A stretch of DNA of 64,000 nucleotides, from positions 1 to 64,000 of the forward strand of contig JAQSYI010000004.1 in the NCBI GenBank assembly GCA_029256185.1. Direction: 5' to 3'. Every line of letters begins with the position of its first letter. Positions within the stretch are counted from its first letter, which is position 1. The stretch comes from Paenibacillaceae bacterium (GTDB lineage: Bacteria > Bacillota > Bacilli > Paenibacillales > NBRC-103111). Under the pieces are notes generated by a model. The model was not told the origin of the DNA and searched no databases. It worked only from the letters and a program-made list of their open reading frames with translations. Below, in pieces: positions 1 to 8,502 of this stretch. Position numbers and translations under genes: made by a program.

Positions 1-72
1 ATGAATCTGGCATTGGCGGGGAAGTCCATCTTTGAAGGGCTGAGCCGGATTTGCGCCCAGGGTGTTTCGTGA
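1..72 (+). CDS. 3' end of an unidentified gene (partial)
   Basis: Bases 1-72 are an open frame ending in TGA and reading ...GLSRICAQGVS. The window happens to begin with ATG, so it cannot be told whether this is a start or an internal codon. I recognise no family in these 23 residues. No clear terminator follows it. Confidence 0.25.
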   Translation: MNLALAGKSIFEGLSRICAQGVS

Positions 73-188
73 TTTTGCAAGGGAAAGACGGAGGACCGCG
101 GTAGCGGCAACTCCTCATCCACAATGAAATTTAATCCTATGTAAATAAATGCAATAAACCATGCCCACTGATCTAATAAACCCAAACT

Positions 189-609
189 AAAGATAGGGCG
201 TTGCCAATGCACAATTGCCTATAAGAAGCAGACCGCTTAAATTCAACTGGCCTAGACGCCAAAGATAGGGCGTTGCCAATACATAATTGCCTAAGACGCA
301 GACTGCTCAAATGCAGCTGGTCTAGACGCTAAAGATAGGGCGTTGCTAATACAAAATGCCTAGACTCAGACCACTCAAATGCAGCTGGCCTAGACGCTAA
401 AGATAGGTGTTGCCAATACAAAATGCCTAAGACGCAGACCACTCAAATGCAACTGGCCTGGACGCTAAAGATAGGTGTTGCCAATACACAAATGCCTATA
501 AGAAGCAGGCCACTCAAATGCAGCTGGTCTAGACGTTAAAGATAGGGCGTTGCCAATACAAAATTGCCTATAAGAAGCAGACCGCTTAAATGCAGCTGGT
601 CTAGACGCT
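189..609. repeat. Tandem array of six ~70-bp repeats
   Basis: Six head-to-tail units start at 189, 261, 331, 399, 467 and 538 and are 68-72 bp long. Each begins AAAGATAGG(GC)GTTGC and ends near CTGG(T/C)CTAGACGCT. Copies differ by single changes and 1-4 base indels. Each unit can form a small hairpin (AGACC with GGTCT about 14 bases later), and GACGC at the end of one unit can pair with GCGTT, or GTGTT in the variants, in the next. There are no unique spacers, so it is not a CRISPR array. The rest of the gene-free stretch 73-891 shows nothing else I can name. Reading the array on the minus strand gives a repeated peptide, which I take to be an artefact. Confidence 0.9.
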
Positions 610-891
610 ATGCAGTGACCGTTATAGCGTGCTTTGGCTATGGTGTGAATGCTATGGGCGATTAAAGATGACTGGTGGCGTAAGTGAAGGAAGCTTGATT
701 GCTCTGAGCAGCTATTGACCCTGAGTAAAAGGGATAGTATCCAAAAGCGCCGCGGATATGACATTAACCTTGTCAGGGGTGCTCATCCTGAAAGTCTGTG
801 ATTTTTCATTGCTGGACGACTGGTTCAAATGCGCTTGTTTGGGAAGAATAACTGCAGATTGCCACATGGAAAATAAGGAGTGGATTCTGCA

Positions 892-1623
892 ATGAATTCA
901 AAGATGAGTTTAGCCTGGCTCAAAACTTTACTCGCTGTTATTCTTGCTTGTGGTCTTTTTACTGCTTGCTCCAGGCAAAAAATGGGGAAGGATGGTGCGG
1001 GTTCGCCCCAACCGGAAGGACATTCCGCCCCGTTCAGTGTGACAGATAACAGGATGGATGATGTTTTGCTGCTGGGGGCAGATAAGGAACTGGAGTTGGG
1101 GGATCTTGGGATCATGCGAACACTCAATGGTGGTTTGGTCAGAGTGTACCCTAACTATTCCATTACCCCATTGAGAGGAAATTATGTCAACAATGTTATT
1201 GAATTTGCCAGACTGTTTATAGGTACTCCCTACGAATATGGCTCTAACCGAAATAATCCCCAAACTTTCGATTGTTCGGATTTTACACGTTGGGCTTATT
1301 TAGGGGCGCTTGGAATGGACATTCCCCAGGACAGCCGCAGCCAAGCCCAATATGTGAGTACCTTCGGCTCCCGCCAATTCTGGAATATCCGAGATGCTGA
1401 GCCTGGTGATCTCCTGTTCTTTATGGAATACAGAGGTTACCAGCAGGACAATTACCGGGATATAGACCCTGCCACCAAAAGAATCTCACATGTCGGCATC
1501 TATCTGGGGAATGGAAATATGATACACACTGCCAGTCAGGCAACAGGTGGCGTGCGGACCGATTATCTGTACGGCAAGCATCTGGAATGGCGGTTTGTCA
1601 GTGGCGGCAGCGTGCTGCCCTGA
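892..1623 (+). CDS. NlpC/P60 family cell-wall peptidase, lipoprotein
   Basis: A predicted 243-residue lipoprotein with a D,L-endopeptidase-type NlpC/P60 domain that would cut peptide cross-links or stem peptides in peptidoglycan outside the membrane. Seen: a hydrophobic signal with lipobox L-F-T-A-C and lipidation at Cys26; the catalytic block TFDCSDF with Cys128; SHVGIYLGNG with His200; and a third polar residue, His212. The domain spans about residues 95-243. ATG 892 is chosen because AAGGAG (875-880) lies 11 bases upstream; the GTG at 880 would overlap that site. It is a single gene, convergent with the GH105 gene across a shared hairpin. The family call is firm; the exact bond cleaved is not visible. 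Confidence 0.88.
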   Translation: MNSKMSLAWLKTLLAVILACGLFTACSRQKMGKDGAGSPQPEGHSAPFSVTDNRMDDVLLLGADKELELGDLGIMRTLNGGLVRVYPNYSITPLRGNYVNNVIEFARLFIGTPYEYGSNRNNPQTFDCSDFTRWAYLGALGMDIPQDSRSQAQYVSTFGSRQFWNIRDAEPGDLLFFMEYRGYQQDNYRDIDPATKRISHVGIYLGNGNMIHTASQATGGVRTDYLYGKHLEWRFVSGGSVLP

Positions 1624-1670
1624 AAGAAACAAATGGCAGAAGGCTGATTGCTGCGCTATGAGATAACAAC

Positions 1671-1709
1671 ACAGCCTGACCACTGCGTTACGGCAGAGAG
1701 TCAGGCTGT
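1671..1709. terminator. Bidirectional hairpin between convergent genes
   Basis: A perfect 10-bp inverted repeat, ACAGCCTGAC at 1671-1680 and GTCAGGCTGT at 1700-1709, lies between the 3' ends of the NlpC/P60 and GH105 genes. The U-tract is poor on both strands, so termination strength is uncertain. Confidence 0.6.
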
Positions 1710-1713
1710 TCTG

Positions 1714-2760
1714 TTATACCAATGCTTCTGAGAGCAGCATCAGGACAAGGCCTTGGCCGTACAGGGTCGGATAGCAGGGAATATTATTATACGCCTGAAT
1801 CGATGGCATGACGGGGGTTCCACCAGAAACACTGGAAACCAGGCCGTTGTCCTCGATTTTGGCAAAAACGCCGGATAAGGCCTTCCAAGCTGCTTGTTCC
1901 ATGCTTTGATCAAGCAAACCCATACGAATGGAACGGAGCAACCCGCAGGCAATCCCTGCACTGCCGGAGGTTTCCCGGTAAAAGTCCGGCTGGTCCATGA
2001 CTGTAGCCCATAGCCCGTCTTCTTGCTGGAAGGAGAGCAATCCGCGCATCATGGTGCGGTAACGCTCCTTGATAACGTCGGGAACAAGGACAAGGTCTGC
2101 CAATTCCTTCAGAATCATCGGTGTTCCTACCGCAATCCAAGCGTTGGCCCGGGTCCAGCGTGCTGCTGACATGTGGTCACCGGCAATACAGTTCCAACCG
2201 TGGAACAAAACCCCTGTAGTCTCATCCTGCAGGAGAGTCAAATGAAGCTCCAACTGACGAACCGCTTCTTCAGCATAAATCTTATGACCCGTAAGCCTGC
2301 CCAACCGGGCCAGAAATAAAACGGCCATGAAGATTGTGTCCGCCCAGACCTGCTCGGGAAAGCTGGCATTCTCCGTCACGGTGTGCTCGAAGGCGCCTTC
2401 CCGTGTCCGGGGAGCCTCATTCAACATCCAGTCCCCAATCCGGACGGCAACTTCAAGGAACTCTTTGTCTGCGGTATACCGGTAAAGCGCCGGAAAGATG
2501 GCAAATGGCGCCATGGAATTGATGACTTTAAGCTGTTCCGACTTGTGCATGTTGGTTTTGGCCCAATGGAGAAGCTTATCGATGATTTCCTTGTTTCCAT
2601 TCTGTTCATAATACTCCAAGATTGCGATAACCCCCACGCCGGGTACCCAATCCCAATGCGCGATATCCATCCCCCAATTGCCGGAATGGTTCCCCAGCAT
2701 CTGTCTATAAAGGCTGTCTGCAGCATTCTTAATGGCTGTTTCTGAAATAGTGGCAGTCAT
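1714..2760 (-). CDS. Glycoside hydrolase family 88/105 (YteR-like unsaturated glucuronyl hydrolase)
   Basis: A 348-residue cytoplasmic protein of the (alpha/alpha)6-barrel GH88/GH105 type. Characterised members remove unsaturated galacturonic or glucuronic acid from oligosaccharides left by polysaccharide lyases. Seen: no signal peptide; the motif E-Q-V-W-A-D-T-I-F-M with Asp141, which lines up with the catalytic Asp of YteR; HGWN near residue 185; and WTRANAW near 205. Length matches the family. The start is supported by GGAGGG about 10 bases upstream. The substrate (rhamnogalacturonan, glucuronan or other) cannot be read from the sequence. No lyase or transporter gene lies next to it; it is divergent from the IF-3 paralogue. 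Confidence 0.85.
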   Translation of the reverse strand: MTATISETAIKNAADSLYRQMLGNHSGNWGMDIAHWDWVPGVGVIAILEYYEQNGNKEIIDKLLHWAKTNMHKSEQLKVINSMAPFAIFPALYRYTADKEFLEVAVRIGDWMLNEAPRTREGAFEHTVTENASFPEQVWADTIFMAVLFLARLGRLTGHKIYAEEAVRQLELHLTLLQDETTGVLFHGWNCIAGDHMSAARWTRANAWIAVGTPMILKELADLVLVPDVIKERYRTMMRGLLSFQQEDGLWATVMDQPDFYRETSGSAGIACGLLRSIRMGLLDQSMEQAAWKALSGVFAKIEDNGLVSSVSGGTPVMPSIQAYNNIPCYPTLYGQGLVLMLLSEALV

Positions 2761-2783
2761 TTTCTTTTCCCTCCTGCAAGCTC

Positions 2784-2811
2784 TTGAAATTTGGTATACT
2801 CATACTATACT
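2784..2811 (+). promoter_or_regulatory. Candidate sigma-A promoter for the IF-3-like/ABC exporter genes
   Basis: TTGAAA (2784-2789), a 16-bp spacer and TATACT (2806-2811) point towards the IF-3-like gene. This would leave a leader of about 215 nt, in which I see no convincing leader peptide or terminator, only a weak TGCCG/CGGCA pair near 2968-2991. Confidence 0.45.
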
Positions 2812-3033
2812 GCCCGAACCGGGATTATTCTTGGCCGATCCTCCCGTGATTATTGGGTTATTGTGCACAGAAACGGTATTCATCTGCATAGCTGCGGGGG
2901 AGAGCAGTCTTTCCTGCATTCTCATCAAGGCTGTGAGTGTATGTCTTAGCGGGAGAGGAACTTTTTTGCCGGAGAACGCTTTCATTCGGCAGGTGCAGGA
3001 AGTGGTAGAAAACAGAGGGAGGAAACGTAAGCA

Positions 3034-3513
3034 ATGATCATTATGAATGAGAAAATAAAAGCGGCGGAAGTAGAGCTGACGGGAGTTAACGGGGAGAAGC
3101 TGGGGATTGTCCCCACAGCGGATGCCCTCGCCATGGCCCGCAAGCTGAAGGTGGATTTGGTGTGCACTTCTTTGTTTTCCAGTCCTCCTCCGTGCAAGCT
3201 GATTGCAGCCGGTGCCGCAAAGCAGGAGCAGCAGCAAAACAAACGGCCGGCAAAAGAGCTGAAGGTGAAGGAAATCAGGCTTACACCCCACATTGAAGAT
3301 CACGATTATGAGGTGAAGCGGAGTCAGGCGGAGCGGATATTAAGGTCCGGCAATGCCGTGCTGTTGAACGTTGCAGTGAAGGGAAAGGAAGGAACGATTG
3401 CCAAGGCGCTGCTGGAACGTTTGTTGCAGGATCTGACCGCCTGCGGCCGCAAGAAAACCGGCATCCAGCTTAGCGGCAAGCAAGCGGCAGTGCAGCTTGA
3501 TCCTCTTGTATAG
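3034..3513 (+). CDS. Divergent paralogue of translation initiation factor IF-3
   Basis: A 159-residue protein that follows IF-3 from end to end: an N-terminal domain opening NEKIKAAEVELTG and NGEKLGIV, and a C-terminal domain with KVKEIRLTPHIEDHDYEVK. IF-3 normally binds the 30S subunit and checks start codons. Here the linker that is almost invariant in true IF-3 (C-R-I-M-D-Y-G-K) reads C-K-L-I-A-A-G-A, and the FRGRE..H motif of the C-domain is replaced by VKGKEGTIAK. The usual IF-3 partners rpmI and rplT are absent, so this is probably not the housekeeping infC. GAGGGAGG precedes ATG 3034. Two ABC half-exporters follow 60 bp downstream, possibly in one transcript. Its function is unknown; altered ribosome binding is an inference. 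Confidence 0.8.
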   Translation: MIIMNEKIKAAEVELTGVNGEKLGIVPTADALAMARKLKVDLVCTSLFSSPPPCKLIAAGAAKQEQQQNKRPAKELKVKEIRLTPHIEDHDYEVKRSQAERILRSGNAVLLNVAVKGKEGTIAKALLERLLQDLTACGRKKTGIQLSGKQAAVQLDPLV

Positions 3514-3573
3514 CCGGTTTGCCCACATTCCGGTCCGCAGTTGGAAACCATACCTTAGGAGGAACAGGGAATA

Positions 3574-5328
3574 GTGATATATATGCGTAAATACATACAC
3601 AAGTATGGCAAGGCATTCCTGATTGCAGTTTTCTTCTTAACCATTGAGGCAACCTGCGATTTGCTGCTTCCCACCATACTTTCACAAATAATTGATAAGG
3701 GCGTGGCGCAGGAGCAGATGGACGTGATCTGGCGGCTCGGAGGGATCATGCTGTTGATCACGGCGGTTGGCGCCGGTGCGGCTTGCACCCGCAATATAAT
3801 GGCCAGCCGGGTCTCCCAGGCATTCGGCACCGAGCTGCGCTCCGATTTGTTCCGCAAGATTCAGGGGCTGTCGTTTGAAAGCATCGACCGTTTTGACCGG
3901 GCCTCTCTGATCACAAGGCTGACCAATGACGTGACTCAGGTGCAGAATTTTACTAATGGGCTGATGCGGATTTTCGTGAAGGCGCCGCTGATCTGTGCCG
4001 GCAGTCTGATCATGGCTATCCGGCTGAACCCGCGGCTGTCTGTTATACTGCTGGTAGTTGTGCCTATTGTCGGGCTTCTGATTGCCTGGAATATGCGGAT
4101 CGGTCTCCCCCGCTACCTGAAGGTGCAGCAGGCGATGGACAGGATGAATCTGGTGTTGAGGGAATATTTGTCAGGGGTTCGCGTGGTGAAGGCTTTCAAC
4201 CGGTTTATCCACGAAACCGAAAAGATGGAAAAGGCCAATGTGGAATACCAGAACCGCTCCATTCAAGTGATGAGAACAATGGCTGCTTTCAATCCGGCAG
4301 TAATGCTCACGGTTAATCTGGGTATTATGGCGGTTCTTTGGTATGGAGGAGTGCGGATAGAGCACGGAGATATGCAGGTAGGCCATATCGTGGCATTCGT
4401 CAACTATATGACGCAAATTTTGTTTTCTCTGATGATGATTTCTATGGTGCTGATGATGTTCGTCCGCGCCCGCGCCTCCTCTCAGCGGATCGGTGAGGTA
4501 TTCGCCGAGGAGCATGCCATGCGTTGGGAGCAGACTGCATCGACCCCTGTCGTGGATATGGGCCGGATCGAGTTCGAGCAGGTCAGCTTTACTTATGGAG
4601 ACGCAGAGGGAAAGGCGGCCTCTCCGGTGTTGAAGCAGATCAGTCTAACCTGCGAGCCCGGGCAGACGGTAGGCATTATCGGCTCTACAGGCTCAGGCAA
4701 GAGCACTCTGGTCAATTTAATTCCGCGCTTCTATGATCCGGACTCCGGCACCATCCGGGTCAATGGACTGGATGTCAGCAAGACCGACCCCGCTTATTTG
4801 CGGGAGGCCATCGCTATCGTTCCCCAGAAATCCGTCTTGTTCTCCGGAACCATCAAGGACAACATCAAGTGGGGAAAAGAGACGGCTGTTATGGAAGAGA
4901 TAGAGGCTGCCGCGCGGACGGCAGGTGCGCACGGATTCATCTGCCAGTTTCCTGAGGGGTATGAGACTATGATCGGGCAGAAAGGAGTCAACCTGTCCGG
5001 CGGTCAGAAGCAGCGGCTTTCCATTGCCAGAGCGCTTGTGCGCAAGCCGGATATTCTGATTCTTGATGACAGCACCAGCGCGGTTGATGTTCTGACCGAG
5101 TCGGCAATCAAGGCGGCATTGAAGGCGGAGACCAGAGCCATGACCTGTCTGATCATTGCCCAGCGCATCACGTCGGTAATGGACGCGGATCAGATTATTG
5201 TGTTGGAGCAGGGAGAGATTGCCGGAACGGGACAGCATGCCGAGCTGCTCCGCACCTGCAGGGTGTACCGGGAGATATTCGCTTCGCAGGCGGGAAAGGA
5301 GGCGTTGCCTCATGTCGAAGGATTATGA
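3574..5328 (+). CDS. ABC exporter half, degenerate-site subunit
   Basis: A 584-residue half-transporter: six transmembrane helices (about 1-310), then a nucleotide-binding domain (about 335-584). Seen: Walker A GSTGSGKST with Lys376, signature LSGGQ at 474-478, and Walker B ILILDD with Asp499 where the catalytic Glu is normal. That substitution marks the non-catalytic partner of heterodimeric exporters such as YfiB/YfiC, YheI/YheH and BmrC/BmrD. The downstream gene overlaps it by 17 bp and supplies the other half. GTG 3574 is used because AGGAGG (3557-3562) lies 11 bases upstream. Multidrug or peptide export is likely from the family; the substrate is not visible. Confidence 0.9.
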   Translation: MIYMRKYIHKYGKAFLIAVFFLTIEATCDLLLPTILSQIIDKGVAQEQMDVIWRLGGIMLLITAVGAGAACTRNIMASRVSQAFGTELRSDLFRKIQGLSFESIDRFDRASLITRLTNDVTQVQNFTNGLMRIFVKAPLICAGSLIMAIRLNPRLSVILLVVVPIVGLLIAWNMRIGLPRYLKVQQAMDRMNLVLREYLSGVRVVKAFNRFIHETEKMEKANVEYQNRSIQVMRTMAAFNPAVMLTVNLGIMAVLWYGGVRIEHGDMQVGHIVAFVNYMTQILFSLMMISMVLMMFVRARASSQRIGEVFAEEHAMRWEQTASTPVVDMGRIEFEQVSFTYGDAEGKAASPVLKQISLTCEPGQTVGIIGSTGSGKSTLVNLIPRFYDPDSGTIRVNGLDVSKTDPAYLREAIAIVPQKSVLFSGTIKDNIKWGKETAVMEEIEAAARTAGAHGFICQFPEGYETMIGQKGVNLSGGQKQRLSIARALVRKPDILILDDSTSAVDVLTESAIKAALKAETRAMTCLIIAQRITSVMDADQIIVLEQGEIAGTGQHAELLRTCRVYREIFASQAGKEALPHVEGL

Positions 5329-7204
5329 ACCGTCCGGCGGTGATAACAGGGGGACTCCTTCTCCGATGAATTCTCCGGCAAGACCTCTGGGAGGGCTGGG
5401 AGGAGCTGCTGGGGCAGCCAGAAACCGTCCTGTGGTCAAGCCCAAGCAGTTCAAAGGAACCTTAAAGCGTCTATGGTCTTATTTGGGACACGAACGAAAA
5501 CTGCTTTTCATTATCTTCCTCTTTATTGTGGCAAGTGCTTTATTAGCGCTTGCAGGACCTTATCTTATCGGTACCGCCGTGGATAGTATGGAGGGAGGGA
5601 AGGGGGCAGTTCGATTCAGGCTGCTGCAGGCTGCTCTTATCGGTCTGGCCGCCGCTTATCTGACCGATACCTGCCTGACTTTATTCCAAAGCTGGATGAT
5701 GGCCGGACTGTCCCAACGGGTGACGGCCAATCTTCGCAGAGCTTTGTTTGGCAAGCTGCAGAAGCTGCCCTTGTCCTACTTCGATGCCCGGCCCCACGGG
5801 GAGGTCATGAGCCGTCTGTCCAACGATATCGACCAGGTCAGCCAAACGGTGTCCCAGACGACAACACAGCTCATGTCGGGCGCATTGGCTATAACCGGCT
5901 CCCTTATTATGATGCTGGTACTGAGCCCTCTGCTCACACTGGCTACCCTTATTACCGTGCCCCTCGTATATTTCCTGGCCCGAGCGATTACCAGGCGAAC
6001 AGGCCCGCTGTTCAAGGCTCAGCAAGCCGAGCTGGGCCGCTTGAACGGGCATATGGAGGAGACGATCTCCGGCCTGCAGGTTGTGAAGGCTTTCAACCGG
6101 GAAGAGCGCTCTGTAGAAGAATTCGAGACCATCAACAACAGACTGTATACGGTTGGTCTAAAGGCTCAAATCTCCAGCGGTTTTCTTATGCCCCTGCTTG
6201 GGGTGATCAATAATATCGGCTTTGCGGCGGTAGCCATCGTCGGGGGGACGCTAGCTGTCCGTGGATCGATTACGGTAGGGGTCATAGCAAGCTTCCTGAG
6301 TTATTCCCGCCAGTTTGTGCGGCCGATCAATGAACTGGCCAATGTCTATAATCTGCTGCAATCCGGTGTGGCCGGGGCAGAGCGCGCCTTCGAGGTACTG
6401 GATGTGGAGGAGGAGCCCAAGGATCCGGCAGAGGCGGAGACTATGGAAAATCCGCAGGGAGCGGTAGTATTTGATGATGTCAGCTTCGGCTACCGGCCTG
6501 AGGCGCCGATTCTGAAGCATATCCGGTTCGAAGCGCCTGCCGGCAGCAGCACGGCCTTGGTAGGTCCAACCGGAGCAGGCAAAACCACTATCGTAAATCT
6601 GCTCACCCGGTTCTATGATGCAACCGGCGGGCGCATTCTCATTGACGGGATGGATGTCCGCAGCTATACGAGGGACAGTCTGCGCCGCTCCTTTGGGATT
6701 GTGCTGCAGGATACGTATCTGTTCGCGGGCACCATCAGAGAGAACATCAAGTATGGTTCGCCGGAAGCAACTGACCGGGAGATGCAGGAAGCGGCGGAGC
6801 TGGCCAATGCGGACAGCTTCATCCGGCGGCTTCCCGGCGGGTACGATACGGTGCTGGCGGAGAACGGCAGCAATCTGAGCCAAGGCCAGCGCCAATTGCT
6901 GGCGATTGCCAGAGTGATTCTGGCCAAACCGTCCATTCTGATTCTTGATGAGGCCACCAGCAGCATAGATACCCGGACGGAGCTGCATATCCAGGATGCG
7001 CTCCTTAAGTTGATGCGGAACCGGACCACCTTTATCATCGCTCACCGTCTCAATACCATCCGGGACGCCGATACCATTATGGTTATCGAGGACGGGGAAA
7101 TTGTGGAGCGGGGCAGCCATGACGAGCTGATTGGGCAGAAGGGTGCTTATGAGCGGATGTTTGCCAACTCCTTCAAGCAATTGGAGGGAGCCGAGGGGGC
7201 TTGA
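5312..7204 (+). CDS. ABC exporter half, catalytic-site subunit
   Basis: A 630-residue half-transporter with a Gly/Pro/Arg-rich N-terminal tail (about 1-45), six transmembrane helices, and a C-terminal ATPase domain. Walker A is GPTGAGKTT with Lys424, the signature is the non-standard LSQGQ (522-526), and Walker B is ILILDE with catalytic Glu547. The altered signature here and the Asp at the catalytic position in the upstream subunit would meet in the same ATP site, leaving one dead and one active site, as in known heterodimers. ATG 5312 is chosen for AAAGGAGG (5295-5302), 9 bases upstream; it lies inside the end of the previous gene, suggesting coupled translation. A strong terminator follows. 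Confidence 0.92.
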   Translation: MSKDYEPSGGDNRGTPSPMNSPARPLGGLGGAAGAARNRPVVKPKQFKGTLKRLWSYLGHERKLLFIIFLFIVASALLALAGPYLIGTAVDSMEGGKGAVRFRLLQAALIGLAAAYLTDTCLTLFQSWMMAGLSQRVTANLRRALFGKLQKLPLSYFDARPHGEVMSRLSNDIDQVSQTVSQTTTQLMSGALAITGSLIMMLVLSPLLTLATLITVPLVYFLARAITRRTGPLFKAQQAELGRLNGHMEETISGLQVVKAFNREERSVEEFETINNRLYTVGLKAQISSGFLMPLLGVINNIGFAAVAIVGGTLAVRGSITVGVIASFLSYSRQFVRPINELANVYNLLQSGVAGAERAFEVLDVEEEPKDPAEAETMENPQGAVVFDDVSFGYRPEAPILKHIRFEAPAGSSTALVGPTGAGKTTIVNLLTRFYDATGGRILIDGMDVRSYTRDSLRRSFGIVLQDTYLFAGTIRENIKYGSPEATDREMQEAAELANADSFIRRLPGGYDTVLAENGSNLSQGQRQLLAIARVILAKPSILILDEATSSIDTRTELHIQDALLKLMRNRTTFIIAHRLNTIRDADTIMVIEDGEIVERGSHDELIGQKGAYERMFANSFKQLEGAEGA

Positions 7205-7223
7205 ATGCCACGCCCTGTATAGC

Positions 7224-7260
7224 AAGGAGCCTTCCCTGTTCCGGGGAGAGGCTCCTTTTT
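7224..7260 (+). terminator. Rho-independent terminator of the ABC exporter pair
   Basis: AAGGAGCCT (7224-7232) pairs with AGGCTCCTT (7249-7257), with an extra TCCC/GGGGA pairing inside and a T-run to 7260. Confidence 0.85.
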
Positions 7261-7333
7261 CCTGGCGGTATTTGCTTCCAGAACGGCATTGTATGCCGTG
7301 CCGTGCTGCTTACAGGTCTGTTTACAGCCCCGC

Positions 7334-8302
7334 TTACAGCCGTACCGGCTGCCCGGTCCGGGCAGACAGATTAGCCGCGGTGGCTACCTGCTGTGATTTC
7401 CACGCATCTTCGTAAGTGGAGAGAATGCCGGTTGCATCACCGGTGCGAACCGCATGGATAAATGCCTTGTTTTCCGCTTCATACGGGTTGGAGCGGTTCT
7501 GGTAATCGGTGGTCCGTCCGCTTACCGCTTCCTTCAGTCCGGAGCTGTTCAATTCCAGGACTCCCGCATCCGTGTAGATATGCAGACCGGTCGTATGCCC
7601 CATGGGCAGCATGCAGGTATTGGCAATGTTGGCGACGGCCCCGCTTTTCATCCGGAGGCTCACGGTTCCCACGTCAGGCACGCTCACTCCCTCTTCGGTC
7701 AGATGCTTATGCCGCTGCCCGAACAGGGCGTATACTTCCTCGACCTCTCCCAAAGTAAAGCGAAGCAGGTCCACGATGTGGGTGGTTTGCTCCACGAATT
7801 GACCGCCGGATCCGTCCGCCTTACGCCACCAATAGACGCCCGGCATGCCACCCATCCAATAGCCCAGCGCCATGCCCACGGTGCGCTCCTGGAGGAGATC
7901 CAATGTGCGGCGTGTCCCATCCATATAGCGGAAATGATAGCCAACGGAAGTAATCAACCCCTTGCTGCTCACTGCATGCAGTACAGCAGAGGGAGTATCC
8001 AGATCAGTGGAGAGAGGTTTTTCCACCAAGAAAGGAATTCCCCGTTCCGCCAGTGCCAGTTCTGTATGCCCATGGGCAAAGGGAGGCACGCAAATGTACA
8101 CAGCATCGAGCTTAGCGCTGTCAAGCATCCTGTCAACATCCCCAAAAGCGGCAGCCCCGGAGAATTGGCCGGCCATCCGCTCGGCTTTCTCCACAGATGA
8201 GCCGCAAACGGCACCGATACGGACCCCATCCATCCCTGCCAGCATCCGGGCATGCATATTGGCGAAGCCGCCTGTACCTATAATCCCAATCTTCAACTCC
8301 AT
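7334..8302 (-). CDS. Gfo/Idh/MocA family oxidoreductase
   Basis: A 322-residue NAD(P)-dependent sugar or inositol-type dehydrogenase. Seen: the N-terminal Rossmann fingerprint KIGIIGTGGFANMHA, the conserved VEKPLSTD (the family's catalytic EKP), and a C-terminal alpha/beta domain with HIVDLLRFTLGEVEEVYA. The family oxidises or reduces sugars, inositols or bile pigments, and single-gene substrate prediction is not reliable. It stands alone, with GGAGAGGAAGG upstream of its start. It converges on the exporter operon and diverges from the alpha-E gene. Confidence 0.88.
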   Translation of the reverse strand: MELKIGIIGTGGFANMHARMLAGMDGVRIGAVCGSSVEKAERMAGQFSGAAAFGDVDRMLDSAKLDAVYICVPPFAHGHTELALAERGIPFLVEKPLSTDLDTPSAVLHAVSSKGLITSVGYHFRYMDGTRRTLDLLQERTVGMALGYWMGGMPGVYWWRKADGSGGQFVEQTTHIVDLLRFTLGEVEEVYALFGQRHKHLTEEGVSVPDVGTVSLRMKSGAVANIANTCMLPMGHTTGLHIYTDAGVLELNSSGLKEAVSGRTTDYQNRSNPYEAENKAFIHAVRTGDATGILSTYEDAWKSQQVATAANLSARTGQPVRL

Positions 8303-8502
8303 ACCTTACCTTCCTCTCCGCAGTTCCAGTTGTTCTTGCCTGAGGTGATTATACCATAGAATCAGGCAAACATTGGGATGAAGAATAAGAGGTTTTGTAG
8401 ACTGGTGTCACCTATATTGACATCAAATCGGAAGGAGATTTATGATGGAATAAAGAGGAAAAAATCGGCTTACGAAAAAGCTGCTGAGGAGGCTCGGAAC
8501 GT

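Noticed and set aside
189..609. Possible CRISPR array
   Set aside because: Repeats of 68-72 bp abut each other without unique spacers and there are no cas genes.
465..764. Minus-strand open frame of 99 codons across the 70-bp repeats
   Set aside because: Its repeated peptide (RPAAF...CIGN) follows directly from the DNA repeat, the units are not multiples of three in length throughout, and there is no ribosome binding site.
2732..3037. Plus-strand open frame of 101 codons before the IF-3-like gene
   Set aside because: It covers the promoter and leader region, lacks a ribosome binding site and resembles no protein.
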